Shown: one piece after another, positions 48,155 to 57,934 of the stretch
Layout of the letters: each line of letters begins with the position of its first letter
Position numbering within the stretch: position 1 is the stretch's first letter
From: Clostridiales bacterium
GTDB lineage: Bacteria > Bacillota > Clostridia > Lachnospirales > Lachnospiraceae
DNA length: 64,000 nucleotides
Direction of reading: 5' to 3'
NCBI GenBank assembly: GCA_029007845.1
Contig: JAQXIP010000104.1
Location: forward strand, 1-64,000
The notes under the pieces: model-generated
What the model was told of the DNA's origin: nothing
The model's database searches: none
Seen by the model: the letters and a program-made list of their open reading frames with translations, nothing else
Made by a program: the position numbers and the translations under genes

Positions 48155-49354
48155 ATGGGAAAAGCGTTAATTATTGGCTGCGGTGGTGTGGCAAGTGTAG
48201 TGATTCATAAATGCTGCCAGAATTCAGATGTATTTTCTGAGATCTGTATCGCAAGCCGGACAAAATCCAAATGTGATGCCTTAAAGGAAAAGCTTTCAGG
48301 CGGAAAAACAAAGATTGAAACAGCCCAGGTGAATGCAGATCATGTGGATGAACTGATTGCATTAATCGAGAGAGTAAAACCGGATATTGTAATTAATGTG
48401 GCTCTTCCTTACCAGGATCTGACCATTATGGATGCCTGTCTTGCCACTAAGACCAATTATATGGATACGGCAAATTATGAGCCGGAGGATACGGCAAAGT
48501 TTGAATACAAATGGCAGTGGGATTACCGGGAGCGTTTTGAAAAAGCAGGCATTATGGCATTGCTCGGCTGTGGATTTGATCCTGGAGTGACAGGTGTGTT
48601 TTCCGCTTATGCACAAAAGCATTATTTTGATGAGATCAAATACATCGATATATTAGATTGTAACGGTGGAGACCACGGTTATCCATTTGCCACCAATTTT
48701 AATCCGGAGATTAACATCCGGGAAGTGTCTGCCAAAGGAAGCTACTGGGAAAAAGGAAAATGGGTTGAGACAGAGCCAATGGAAATTAAGCGGGAATATG
48801 ATTTCGACCAGGTTGGGAAAAAGGATATGTATCTTCTTCACCATGAGGAACTCGAATCACTGGGGCAGAACATCAAAGGAATTGAGAGAATCCGTTTCTT
48901 TATGACATTTGGACAAAGCTACCTGACACATTTGAAATGTCTGGAAAATGTGGGAATGACCTCAATTGAGCCAATTGAATATGAAGGAAAGCAGATTGTT
49001 CCGCTTCAGTTTTTGAAAGCGGTACTTCCGGATCCGGCAAGTCTTGGACCTCGTACGGTAGGAAAGACGAATATCGGATGCATTTTCCAGGGAAGCAAAG
49101 ATGGAAAACCGGTAAACTATTAAGTCTACAAATTCTGTGACCATCAGGAATGCTATAAAGAGGTGGGTTCCCAGGCAGTCTCTTATACAACCGGAGTTCC
49201 GGCTATGATTGGTGCCATGATGGTGATGACTGGAAAATGGTTCCGTCCGGGGGTATACAATGTGGAAGAATTTGATCCGGATCCATTTATGGAAGCATTG
49301 AATACATGGGGGCTTCCATGGATAGAAAACTTTGATCCGGTACTGGTGGACTAA
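48155..49354 (+). pseudogene. carboxynorspermidine synthase (saccharopine dehydrogenase family), interrupted by in-frame TAA at 49121-49123
   Basis: GKALIIGCGGVASVVIHKCCQNSD ... GKPVNY*VYKFCDHQECYKEVGSQAVSYTTGVPAMIGAMMVMTGKWFRPGVYNVEEFDPDPFMEALN in the same frame on both sides of the stop. Confidence 0.85.
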
Positions 49355-49355
49355 T

Positions 49356-50537
49356 ATGACTCAGAATATCAATACGATACACACTCCGTGCTATGTCGTT
49401 CAGGAAGAAAAGCTGATTGAGAATTTAAAGGTGCTCTCTTATGTGCAGAAAAAAAGCGGTGCGCATGTGCTGTTAGCCCAGAAAGCGTTTTCCATGTATA
49501 AAGAATATCCGCTGATTGGCAGATACCTTTCCGGCACAACAGCCAGTGGACTTTACGAGGCCAGGCTTGGAAGGGAAGAGATGCCGGGACGGGAAGTTCA
49601 TGTGTATAGCCCTGCATACCGAAAAGAGGATATGGAGGAGATCTTTTTTACCTGCGACCATGTGATCTTTAACACTCCAAACCAGTGGAAGCAATACAAA
49701 GCGCTGGCACAGACCGTCCGGGCAAAAAAAGAAAAACAGGGAGAGTCGTTAAGCTGTGGTATCCGGGTAAATCCCGGATATTCGGAGATTGAAACGGATC
49801 TTTATAATCCCTGTATTTCCGGTTCGAGACTGGGTACTCCTACGGGTCAGTTTCTGGAAGCATGGGAATCAGGCGATCTGGAAGGAATCGAAGGAATCCA
49901 TTTCCACACATTGTGTGAACAGGGAGCCGATGTGCTGGAGCGTACTCTTGAGGTGGTAAAACGGGATTATACCCCGGTGCTAAAACAATTAAAATGGCTG
50001 AATATGGGTGGCGGACATCATATAACCCGCAAGGATTATGATGTGGAACGTCTGATTCGTCTGATTAACCAGTTAAGAGAAGCATGTTCGGAAGCATCCC
50101 CACTTACGATCTACTTAGAGCCAGGGGAAGCGGTGGCGCTTCAGGCAGGAATTCTTGTCACTTCTGTTTTGGACATCATGGAAAATGGAAAAAAACTGGC
50201 AATTCTTGATACATCTGCTGCCTGTCATATGCCGGATGTTCTGGAGATGCCTTACCGTCCGGAAATCCTTGGAGCCGGAATGCCAGGGGAAAAGCCTTAT
50301 GAGTATACATTTGGCGGTCCAACCTGCCTTGCAGGCGACGTAATCGGAACTTATTCGTTTGACCGGGAATTACAAATTGGCGACCGTCTTGTATTTTGTG
50401 ACATGGCAATTTATTCTTTGGTGAAAAATAATACGTTTAACGGGATGCCGCTTCCGGATATTGCAATTGAGCGGAACGGAACGATAGAATGCATAAAACA
50501 GTTTGGATATGATGATTTTAAAGGGCGTTTATCCTAA
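49356..50537 (+). CDS. nspC: carboxynorspermidine decarboxylase
   Basis: TPCYVVQEEKLIENLKVL; LAQKAFSMYKEYPLI; HFHTLCEQGADVLERTL; GGGHHITRKDYD. Confidence 0.93.
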   Translation: MTQNINTIHTPCYVVQEEKLIENLKVLSYVQKKSGAHVLLAQKAFSMYKEYPLIGRYLSGTTASGLYEARLGREEMPGREVHVYSPAYRKEDMEEIFFTCDHVIFNTPNQWKQYKALAQTVRAKKEKQGESLSCGIRVNPGYSEIETDLYNPCISGSRLGTPTGQFLEAWESGDLEGIEGIHFHTLCEQGADVLERTLEVVKRDYTPVLKQLKWLNMGGGHHITRKDYDVERLIRLINQLREACSEASPLTIYLEPGEAVALQAGILVTSVLDIMENGKKLAILDTSAACHMPDVLEMPYRPEILGAGMPGEKPYEYTFGGPTCLAGDVIGTYSFDRELQIGDRLVFCDMAIYSLVKNNTFNGMPLPDIAIERNGTIECIKQFGYDDFKGRLS

Positions 50538-50555
50538 ACGCCCCTTTCTTTTACA
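50519..50555 (+). terminator. intrinsic terminator at the end of the polyamine operon
   Basis: aaagggcgtttatcctaaacgcccctttctttt hairpin plus T-rich tail, overlapping the nspC stop. Confidence 0.85.
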
Positions 50556-50659
50556 CATATTGGCAGATTAGAACCGTTTTGCCACGGTGCTGACAAAGAT
50601 TGGGAGCAAAATAATACTAACTATCACACAATCGTAGTATCAGAAATGGAGCGAAGAAA

Positions 50660-52657
50660 ATGAGAAAAAAAGGAATTGCGTGGATTCTTGCCGTTATTAT
50701 GACTGCAACCTCTGTATGTGGGATGGGAACGGTCAGTTATGCGAAAGAACCGGTGGAGCTTGAGAGCACACAAGAGGTGTCCGAGGAAGAACAAAAAGCA
50801 TATGAGGAATCAGGGGAAATGATTGTAAAGGTGGATTCCCAGGACGATATGGAAGCATTAGAGGAAAGCCTGGAATCAGATGCCACGGTGACCCCGATAT
50901 CCGATGACTATGCACTGGTTGAGGTAACCGATTCCGAGAATGTGATGGAGACGGTATCAGAACTTCAGGACAGCCCGTATGCAGGGCAGGTACAGCCGAA
51001 TATTGTCTACCAGATCCAGGATGAGGGGGGTTCTGCCCAGGCGTTAAGTTTTGATGCAGATACACTGAATGACAAATATTATAAATATGAGTGGTGGGCA
51101 AGTGGAGAGTCATTTACCGTAAAATATAGGGATGGCTCAGAAGAAACGATATCTGTTAATCCAAATGCCGCCATGAATCTGAAAGAGGCATGGGCATCTT
51201 ATGTTGGCATCAAGCCGGTGACCGTTGCGGTTATTGATACCGGAATCGACATCGGACATGAGGATCTTACCGGAGTGATCTGGACAAATCAGGGGGAAAT
51301 CCCGGATAATGGTCTGGATGATGATGGAAATGGTTATGTGGATGATGTCTATGGCTGGGATTTTTACAAGGATGATAATACCGTAAATGACAAACGGAAG
51401 TTTACCTATTATGATGAAGAAACAAACAAATCTTATCAGGCATACGAAGATGATCATGGAACCCATGTGGCAGGGATTATTGCAGCAAATGCCAATAACT
51501 CGGTTGGAATTGCAGGGGTGGCAAGTAATTGCAATGTAAAGATTATGCCGGTAAAGGCTCTTGGTGGAAAAAACGGGACAACCAATACAGCGAAACTCAT
51601 TAATGCGATTCAATACGCGGAAAATATGGGAGCCGATGTGGTAAATGCAAGCTGGGCAGGAGAGAGTGGAATGTTACTCGTTGATGAGGCACTCTATGAT
51701 ACCGTTAAAAATTGCGGAATGCTGTTTGTCTGTGCGGCAGGAAATGAAGGTAAGAATCTGGATTCCAAGCGGGTGATACCGGCATGCTATTCGAATCTTT
51801 CCAATGTCATTACCGTTGGTGCCATAGACCCGGACGGAACGAAAGCTAGTTATTCCAATTATGGCTCCTATGTAAACTTGTTTGCACCAGGAACAGATAT
51901 TACCAGTTCGGTAGTGGAAGAATGGAATCTGATGAGTGGAACTTCCATGGCTTCTCCTATGGTAGCCGGAATTGCAGCCATGATCTACTCATACCGGGAT
52001 GATTTGTCTCCATCTGTTGTGAAGAAGTATTTACTATCCCATACAAAGAGCCTGTCAACGCTTGCGGCCGGTTCAGCAAAAATCACCGGTGTTCCGGATG
52101 CCAAAGCGGTTGTAGATGATTTCTCCACGCTGGATGGTGCAAAGGATATGACAGCACCAGTGATTGGCTATTTAAGGGCAAACTATAAAGGCGTGGTTAC
52201 AGCAACTGTAAAGGATAACGGAACTGGTGTTGCCAGAATGCGCATCGCCAAGGGAGAACGGACGGCTTCCTATTTTAAAAACGGAATGAAGGGCAGCAAA
52301 TTTAGTGGAAGTTTCCAGGTGAAATCATCTGGAACCTATACGCTCTATGCGATGGATTACAGCAGAAATGAAACCGTGAAATCCATTCGGGTGACAGTAG
52401 ATAAAACGGCACCGAATGTAGGAATCAAGGTAAATGGAAAGAAGGCAGTGATTACGGTAAAAGACAATGCCTCCGGGGTATCGAAGGTGCGTTATGCAAA
52501 AGGAAAACACGGCACTACTTATTTTAGTGCCAGCGGGAAAAACGTATCCCTTTCTTCCTCAAAGGCAACACTGCGAAATCTGGCAAAAGGGACTTATACG
52601 TTATATGCCGAAGATAAAGTCGGAAATGAGAAGGTAAAAACTTTCACAATTAATTAG
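50660..52657 (+). CDS. secreted subtilisin-like (S8) serine peptidase with C-terminal Ig-like repeats
   Basis: 665 aa; signal peptide; VAVIDTGIDIGHEDL (Asp), DDHGTHVAGIIAAN (His), SGTSMASPMVAGIAA (Ser). Confidence 0.95.
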   Translation: MRKKGIAWILAVIMTATSVCGMGTVSYAKEPVELESTQEVSEEEQKAYEESGEMIVKVDSQDDMEALEESLESDATVTPISDDYALVEVTDSENVMETVSELQDSPYAGQVQPNIVYQIQDEGGSAQALSFDADTLNDKYYKYEWWASGESFTVKYRDGSEETISVNPNAAMNLKEAWASYVGIKPVTVAVIDTGIDIGHEDLTGVIWTNQGEIPDNGLDDDGNGYVDDVYGWDFYKDDNTVNDKRKFTYYDEETNKSYQAYEDDHGTHVAGIIAANANNSVGIAGVASNCNVKIMPVKALGGKNGTTNTAKLINAIQYAENMGADVVNASWAGESGMLLVDEALYDTVKNCGMLFVCAAGNEGKNLDSKRVIPACYSNLSNVITVGAIDPDGTKASYSNYGSYVNLFAPGTDITSSVVEEWNLMSGTSMASPMVAGIAAMIYSYRDDLSPSVVKKYLLSHTKSLSTLAAGSAKITGVPDAKAVVDDFSTLDGAKDMTAPVIGYLRANYKGVVTATVKDNGTGVARMRIAKGERTASYFKNGMKGSKFSGSFQVKSSGTYTLYAMDYSRNETVKSIRVTVDKTAPNVGIKVNGKKAVITVKDNASGVSKVRYAKGKHGTTYFSASGKNVSLSSSKATLRNLAKGTYTLYAEDKVGNEKVKTFTIN

Positions 52658-52659
52658 TA

Positions 52660-52876
52660 ACTCAAACTTCCCACACCCGTATCAGACGGAATGCCTGGCG
52701 TACAGGGGAATGCGATGGATTATAAAATACCCGCTTCCGCTATTTGAACACGTAGCGGTACTAAGGTTTTGCTTGCGCAAAACCAAGTGCCGACGTGTTC
52801 AAAAAGTATTTTATAATCTATCGCATCCCCCTGTACGCCAGGCATTCCGTCTGATACGGGCGTGGGAAGTTTTAGT
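52660..52876. repeat. Palindromic repeat element, copy 4
   Basis: actcaaacttcccacacccgtatcagacggaatgcctggcgtacaggggaatgcgatggattataaaatac ... gtattttataatctatcgcatccccctgtacgccaggcattccgtctgatacgggcgtgggaagttttagt. Confidence 0.94.
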
Positions 52877-52905
52877 ACATTTTTTAGTCAATTATAGCCA
52901 AAACA

Positions 52906-52951
52906 GCACAAGATGTAGTACGAGGAAAAAAATAGTCACTATATTTTGTAG
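52906..52951 (+). promoter_or_regulatory. candidate tandem NrdR boxes upstream of nrdD
   Basis: gcaCAAGATGTAGtac (52906-52921) and tcaCTATATTTTGtag (52936-52951), 30 bp apart, compared with consensus acaCwAtATaTwGwgt. Confidence 0.55.
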
Positions 52952-53027
52952 ACAGAGAAGTGATGTTATGTTATAATCGACTTCGGCGGCAGGTTTATGC
53001 CACAACGAACATGTGAATGGAGAGAGA

Positions 53028-55160
53028 ATGATGAAGAAGGTAATAAAGCGTGATGGCCGTGTTGTTGATTATGACCGGAATAAGATATTAATTGCAATCC
53101 GGAAGGCGAATCTGGAAGTAGATGACCTGGAAAAGATTTCGGAGGAAAAAATTGAGGGAATCGTAGCCGGCATTGAAAATGTGAAACGGGATACGATGCA
53201 GGTGGAGGAAATTCAGGATCTGATTGAACAGAAGCTGGTAGCCGAGGGAAAATATGTACTGGCAAAGACCTATATTATTTATCGTTACTCCAGAGAACTG
53301 GTGCGCAAGGCGAATACGACGGACGAATCCATTATGAGTCTGATAAAAAACAGTAACAAAGACGTGATGGAGGAAAATTCCAATAAAAATGCTACGATTG
53401 CATCGACCCAGCGGGATCTCATTGCAGGGGAAGTATCCAAGGATCTGACAAAGCGCCTGCTTCTCCCAGAGAAGATTGCAAAAGCACATGAAGAAGGAAT
53501 CCTTCATTTCCACGATGCCGATTATTTTGTGCAGCCAATCTTTAACTGCTGTCTGATTAACATTGGGGACATGCTGGATAACGGAACCGTTATGAACGGA
53601 AAACTGATTGAAAGTCCAAAAAGCTTCCAGGTGGCATGTACCGTCGTTACCCAGATTATTGCCGCAGTTGCCAGTAGCCAGTATGGTGGACAGTCTGTGG
53701 ATGTGCGTCATCTTGGAAAATATTTAAGAAAAAGTTATGAAAAATATAGAAGACATTATGAAGAAAAATACAGTGGACAGATTTCAGAGGAACTGATTGA
53801 CCAGTTTATCCATGACCGCCTGTATGATGAATTGAAATCCGGTGTACAGACGATCCAGTATCAGATTAATACACTGATGACGACCAATGGACAGAGTCCT
53901 TTTGTTACTTTATTTTTAAATCTTGACAAGAATGATGAGTATATCAAAGAGAATGCCATGATTATCGAGGAGATTCTCCGTCAGCGCATCGAGGGAATCA
54001 AGAACGAAAAAGGTGTTTATGTGACACCGGCATTCCCGAAACTGATTTATGTGCTGGATGAACATAACTGCCTGAAGGGCGGAGAGTATGATTACCTTAC
54101 AAGACTTGCAATCCGCTGCTCAGCCAAAAGAATGTATCCGGATTATATTTCCGCTAAAAAGATGCGGGAAAACTATGAAGGAAATGTATTCAGCTGTATG
54201 GGCTGCAGAAGTTTTCTGACTCCTTGGAAAGATGAAAATGGGAATTACAAATTTGAAGGCCGTTTTAACCAGGGGGTTGTAAGTATTAATCTTCCGCAGA
54301 TTGGAATTATTGCAGACGGTGATGAGGAAATGTTCTGGCAGCTGTTAGAAGAACGTCTGGGACTCTGCTTTGAGGCGCTGATGTGCCGCCACAGGGCATT
54401 GGAGGGAACTCTTTCGGATGCCAGTCCGATTCACTGGCAGTACGGAGCCATTGCAAGGCTGAAAAAAGGAGAGAAGATTGATAAGCTGCTGCATGGCGGT
54501 TATTCTACCATCTCCCTTGGATACATTGGGTTATATGAAGTGACAAAGCTCATGACCGGATGTTCCCACACCGAGCCTAAGGGGCTGGATTTTGCCCTTC
54601 GTCTGATGAAACGGCTCCGCCGTGCGACCGATACCTGGAAGGAAGAAACCGGTATTGGGTTTGGTTTATACGGCACACCGGCAGAATCCCTGTGCTACCG
54701 GTTCGCCAATATTGATAAGAAGAAATATGGAAGTATTCCGGATATTACCGATAAAGGGTATTACACGAACTCCTACCATGTGGATGTACGGGAGAAAATA
54801 GATGCTTTTGAAAAATTCCGTTTTGAGAGCCAGTTCCAGACCATCTCATCTGGTGGTGCCATCTCTTATGTAGAGATTCCGAATCTCAGAAATAATCTGG
54901 AAGCTCTTGAGGAAGTTGTGAAATTTATCTATGAGAATATTCAGTATGCGGAGTTTAATACAAAATCCGATTACTGTCATGTATGTGGTTATGATGGAGA
55001 GATTATCATCAATGATGATTTTGAGTGGGAATGCCCACAGTGTCACAATAAAGACCATAATAAAATGAATGTTACAAGAAGAACCTGCGGCTATCTTGGG
55101 GAAAACTTCTGGAATGTCGGTAAGACAAAAGAAATTAAAGCCAGAGTGCTTCATTTATAG
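53028..55160 (+). CDS. nrdD: anaerobic ribonucleoside-triphosphate reductase
   Basis: N-terminal ATP-cone KVIKRDGRVVDYDRNKI; LMTTNGQSPFVTLFLNL; C-terminal CHVCGYDGEI..CPQCH and glycyl-radical RRTCGYLG. Confidence 0.97.
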   Translation: MMKKVIKRDGRVVDYDRNKILIAIRKANLEVDDLEKISEEKIEGIVAGIENVKRDTMQVEEIQDLIEQKLVAEGKYVLAKTYIIYRYSRELVRKANTTDESIMSLIKNSNKDVMEENSNKNATIASTQRDLIAGEVSKDLTKRLLLPEKIAKAHEEGILHFHDADYFVQPIFNCCLINIGDMLDNGTVMNGKLIESPKSFQVACTVVTQIIAAVASSQYGGQSVDVRHLGKYLRKSYEKYRRHYEEKYSGQISEELIDQFIHDRLYDELKSGVQTIQYQINTLMTTNGQSPFVTLFLNLDKNDEYIKENAMIIEEILRQRIEGIKNEKGVYVTPAFPKLIYVLDEHNCLKGGEYDYLTRLAIRCSAKRMYPDYISAKKMRENYEGNVFSCMGCRSFLTPWKDENGNYKFEGRFNQGVVSINLPQIGIIADGDEEMFWQLLEERLGLCFEALMCRHRALEGTLSDASPIHWQYGAIARLKKGEKIDKLLHGGYSTISLGYIGLYEVTKLMTGCSHTEPKGLDFALRLMKRLRRATDTWKEETGIGFGLYGTPAESLCYRFANIDKKKYGSIPDITDKGYYTNSYHVDVREKIDAFEKFRFESQFQTISSGGAISYVEIPNLRNNLEALEEVVKFIYENIQYAEFNTKSDYCHVCGYDGEIIINDDFEWECPQCHNKDHNKMNVTRRTCGYLGENFWNVGKTKEIKARVLHL

Positions 55161-55191
55161 TCAGACAGGGGTAAAAAAGGAACGAATCAAA

Positions 55192-55725
55192 ATGAATTAT
55201 GCAGATATAAAGCGAATTGATGTTGCAAATGGTCCCGGTGTACGGGTATCCCTTTTTGTAAGTGGCTGCACCCATCACTGCAAAGGCTGCTTTAATGAAG
55301 TTACCTGGGATTTTCATTATGGGAAGCCATTTACCGAAGCAGAGGAACAACAGATTCTTTCTTATCTGGATCATGATTATATCAAAGGGCTCTCACTTCT
55401 TGGAGGGGAGCCCTTTGAGCATGTGAACCAGCAGGGACTGCTTCCGCTGCTTCGAAGTGTCAGGAAAAAATATCCGCAAAAGACGGTCTGGTGTTATACG
55501 GGGTATGACTTTGAGAAAGATATTTTAGGCCGGATGGTTCTGGAGTGGGAAGAGACAAAAGAGATGCTTTCCTATCTTGATGTGCTGGTAGATGGAGAAT
55601 TTGTGGAAGAAAAGAAGAATCTAAGCCTGGTATTCAGGGGCTCTTCAAATCAGAGGATTATCCGGGTTCCGGAGTCGTTAGAGACCGGCTCGGTTGTGCT
55701 CTGGGAGCCGGAGACTTACCAGTAA
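55192..55725 (+). CDS. nrdG: anaerobic ribonucleotide reductase activating protein
   Basis: MNYADIKRIDVANGPGVRVSLFVSGCTHHCKGCFNEVTWDF; LLGGEPF. Confidence 0.96.
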   Translation: MNYADIKRIDVANGPGVRVSLFVSGCTHHCKGCFNEVTWDFHYGKPFTEAEEQQILSYLDHDYIKGLSLLGGEPFEHVNQQGLLPLLRSVRKKYPQKTVWCYTGYDFEKDILGRMVLEWEETKEMLSYLDVLVDGEFVEEKKNLSLVFRGSSNQRIIRVPESLETGSVVLWEPETYQ

Positions 55726-55741
55726 CGTAAAGGAGTTTCAT

Positions 55742-56188
55742 ATGATAAAAAAAGAAGTCGCAATTAAAAAATTACAGGACAATGCCCGGATTCCGACTTA
55801 TGGAACGGAATATGCGGCGGGTGCCGATCTGTATGCGTGCATGGAAGATTGTGTGACCATTCAGCCGGGGGAAACCACGCTGATCCATACCGGGATTGCT
55901 ATGGAGATTCCGGAGGGCTATGCGGGACTGATTTATGCGCGAAGCGGGCTGGCTTCAAAAAAAGGGCTGGCGCCGGCTAATAAGGTAGGGGTAGTGGACG
56001 CAGATTACCGTGGAGAAATCATGGTAGCCCTTCACAATCACTCCAATATGCCTCAGACATTAGAATCTGGGGAGCGGATCGCCCAGATGGTCATCACTCC
56101 GTTTCTTACTGCCTCGTATGTGGAAGTACCGGAGCTTTCCGAAACCGTCCGGGGAGAAGGCGGCTTTGGCTCCACTGGAACAAAATAA
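55742..56188 (+). CDS. dut: dUTP diphosphatase
   Basis: YGTEYAAGADLYAC; YARSGLASKKGLAPANKVGVVDADYRGEI; GFGSTG motif V. Confidence 0.96.
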   Translation: MIKKEVAIKKLQDNARIPTYGTEYAAGADLYACMEDCVTIQPGETTLIHTGIAMEIPEGYAGLIYARSGLASKKGLAPANKVGVVDADYRGEIMVALHNHSNMPQTLESGERIAQMVITPFLTASYVEVPELSETVRGEGGFGSTGTK

Positions 56189-56189
56189 A

Positions 56190-56352
56190 TGTTACAACGT
56201 TACAGTTTGAATCTTCGGATGGCGCAAACAGGCGATGTACAAGAGATGCCCTGTGTCATGAAATACCCGCTTTCGCTATTTGAACACGTAGCGGTACTAA
56301 GATTTTGTAACGTTGTAACAGAAATTTCATAATGTAACAGAAATTTCATAAT
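56190..56352. repeat. Palindromic repeat element, copy 5 (internal-deletion derivative) plus 19-bp tandem duplication
   Basis: TGTTACAACGTTAC (56190-56203) and GTAACGTTGTAACA (56307-56320) flank the left half arm and left half core; right half missing; gtaacagaaatttcataat x2 at 56315-56352. Confidence 0.85.
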
Positions 56353-56466
56353 TTTTTATATCTCTGTAATTGCATTTTGTTGACAAACATGCGATTATAT
56401 CATTCGGATATGGAGTATCCTATGATTAGATCAAAAACATGCAACAGCAGTGAGGAAGGAAAAATT

Positions 56467-57873
56467 ATGGTTTTCAGCAGCATTACGTTTATTTTCTATT
56501 TTCTGCCTATTTTTCTGGCAATCTATTATCTGATACCTAAGCGGTTGAAAAACGTGGTGCTGTTTATTGGAAGTCTGGTTTTCTATTATTTCGGAGTGAA
56601 AGACCGACCGGTCTATGTACTTCTCATGATAATTTCCGTTTTCGTGAATTATATAACAGCAATACAGATGGATAAAACGGAAGAGAAAGCTGTCCGGAAA
56701 CGCTGGCTGGCAGTGGGGCTTTTTTATAATTTTGGATGGCTGTTTGTATTTAAATATATGGACTTTTTTAGTGGGAATCTCAATGCCCTGGCTGGTCTTT
56801 TTGGAAAAGAAATCCAGATTCCTTATGCCAATCTGGTTCTGCCAATCGGAATCAGTTTTTATACGTTTCAGATCAGTTCGTATCTCATTGATGTGTACTG
56901 GGAAAAGATTAAAGCAGAGCGGTCCATTCTTTCTCTTGGAACATACCTGTGTATGTTTCCCCAGTTAATTGCAGGCCCGATTGTAACCTATTCATCTGTA
57001 AAGAAACAATTGAAAAAGCGTTCCCATTCCTTTTTTAAGCTGGAGCAGGGACTCCGGGAGTTTACGATTGGACTTGGTCTAAAGGTTCTGATTGCCAATC
57101 AGGCGGGCAGTCTCTGGAACCAGGTAAATGCGATTGGATTTGAAAGCATCTCTACCCCTCTTGCCTGGCTTGGAATCTGGGCCTATACATTTCAGATCTA
57201 TTTTGATTTTTATGGTTATTCTCTGATGGCAAAAGGGCTTGGGCAGATGCTGGGTTTCCGCTTTCCGGATAATTTCCACAATCCATATCTGGCACTAAGC
57301 ATGACTGATTTCTGGCGGCGCTGGCATATCACCCTGGGAAGCTGGTTCCGGGAATATGTCTATATTCCCATGGGGGGCAACCGGCGGCATATGTTGATAA
57401 ATACTTTTGTTGTGTGGATGCTGACCGGATTCTGGCATGGGGCAAGCTGGAACTTCATTCTATGGGGATTTTTGCTCTTCTTGTTGATTATCACCGAGAA
57501 AAAAGGGCTTGGCAAATTTCTGGAAAAATATCCGGCGGCAGGCCATCTGTACATGATGTTTGTAATTCCCCTGTCCTGGCTGGTTTTTTCCATTACCGAT
57601 CTGGGACAGATGCGGCTATATCTTACCAGGTTGTTTCCATTTTTGGGGTCGGGTGGAAACACTGTTTTTCAAGGTGATTTTATCAAGTATGGGAAAATGT
57701 ACCTGATCTCTTTGCTGGCAGCTGTAATCTGCTGTACCGGGTATCCAAGAAAATTGTATGAAAAGAAAAAGTACCATTTTCTTACCGGACTGTTTTTAGT
57801 AGCAGTCTTTTGGGCGTGTGTTTACTGTATGTATATTGGCATGGATGACCCGTTCTTGTATTTTCAGTTTTAA
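56467..57873 (+). CDS. MBOAT family O-acyltransferase (AlgI/DltB-like)
   Basis: MVFSSITFIFYFLPIFLAIYYL; SFYTFQISSYLIDVYW; MTDFWRRWHITLGSWFREYVYIPMGG; TGFWHGASWNFILWG. Confidence 0.95.
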   Translation: MVFSSITFIFYFLPIFLAIYYLIPKRLKNVVLFIGSLVFYYFGVKDRPVYVLLMIISVFVNYITAIQMDKTEEKAVRKRWLAVGLFYNFGWLFVFKYMDFFSGNLNALAGLFGKEIQIPYANLVLPIGISFYTFQISSYLIDVYWEKIKAERSILSLGTYLCMFPQLIAGPIVTYSSVKKQLKKRSHSFFKLEQGLREFTIGLGLKVLIANQAGSLWNQVNAIGFESISTPLAWLGIWAYTFQIYFDFYGYSLMAKGLGQMLGFRFPDNFHNPYLALSMTDFWRRWHITLGSWFREYVYIPMGGNRRHMLINTFVVWMLTGFWHGASWNFILWGFLLFLLIITEKKGLGKFLEKYPAAGHLYMMFVIPLSWLVFSITDLGQMRLYLTRLFPFLGSGGNTVFQGDFIKYGKMYLISLLAAVICCTGYPRKLYEKKKYHFLTGLFLVAVFWACVYCMYIGMDDPFLYFQF

Positions 57874-57934
57874 CGGAAATGTCCGGCTTTGCGCATGGCG
57901 CGGGCTGAACGTTTACTGTGGATTGGAGGAAAAA

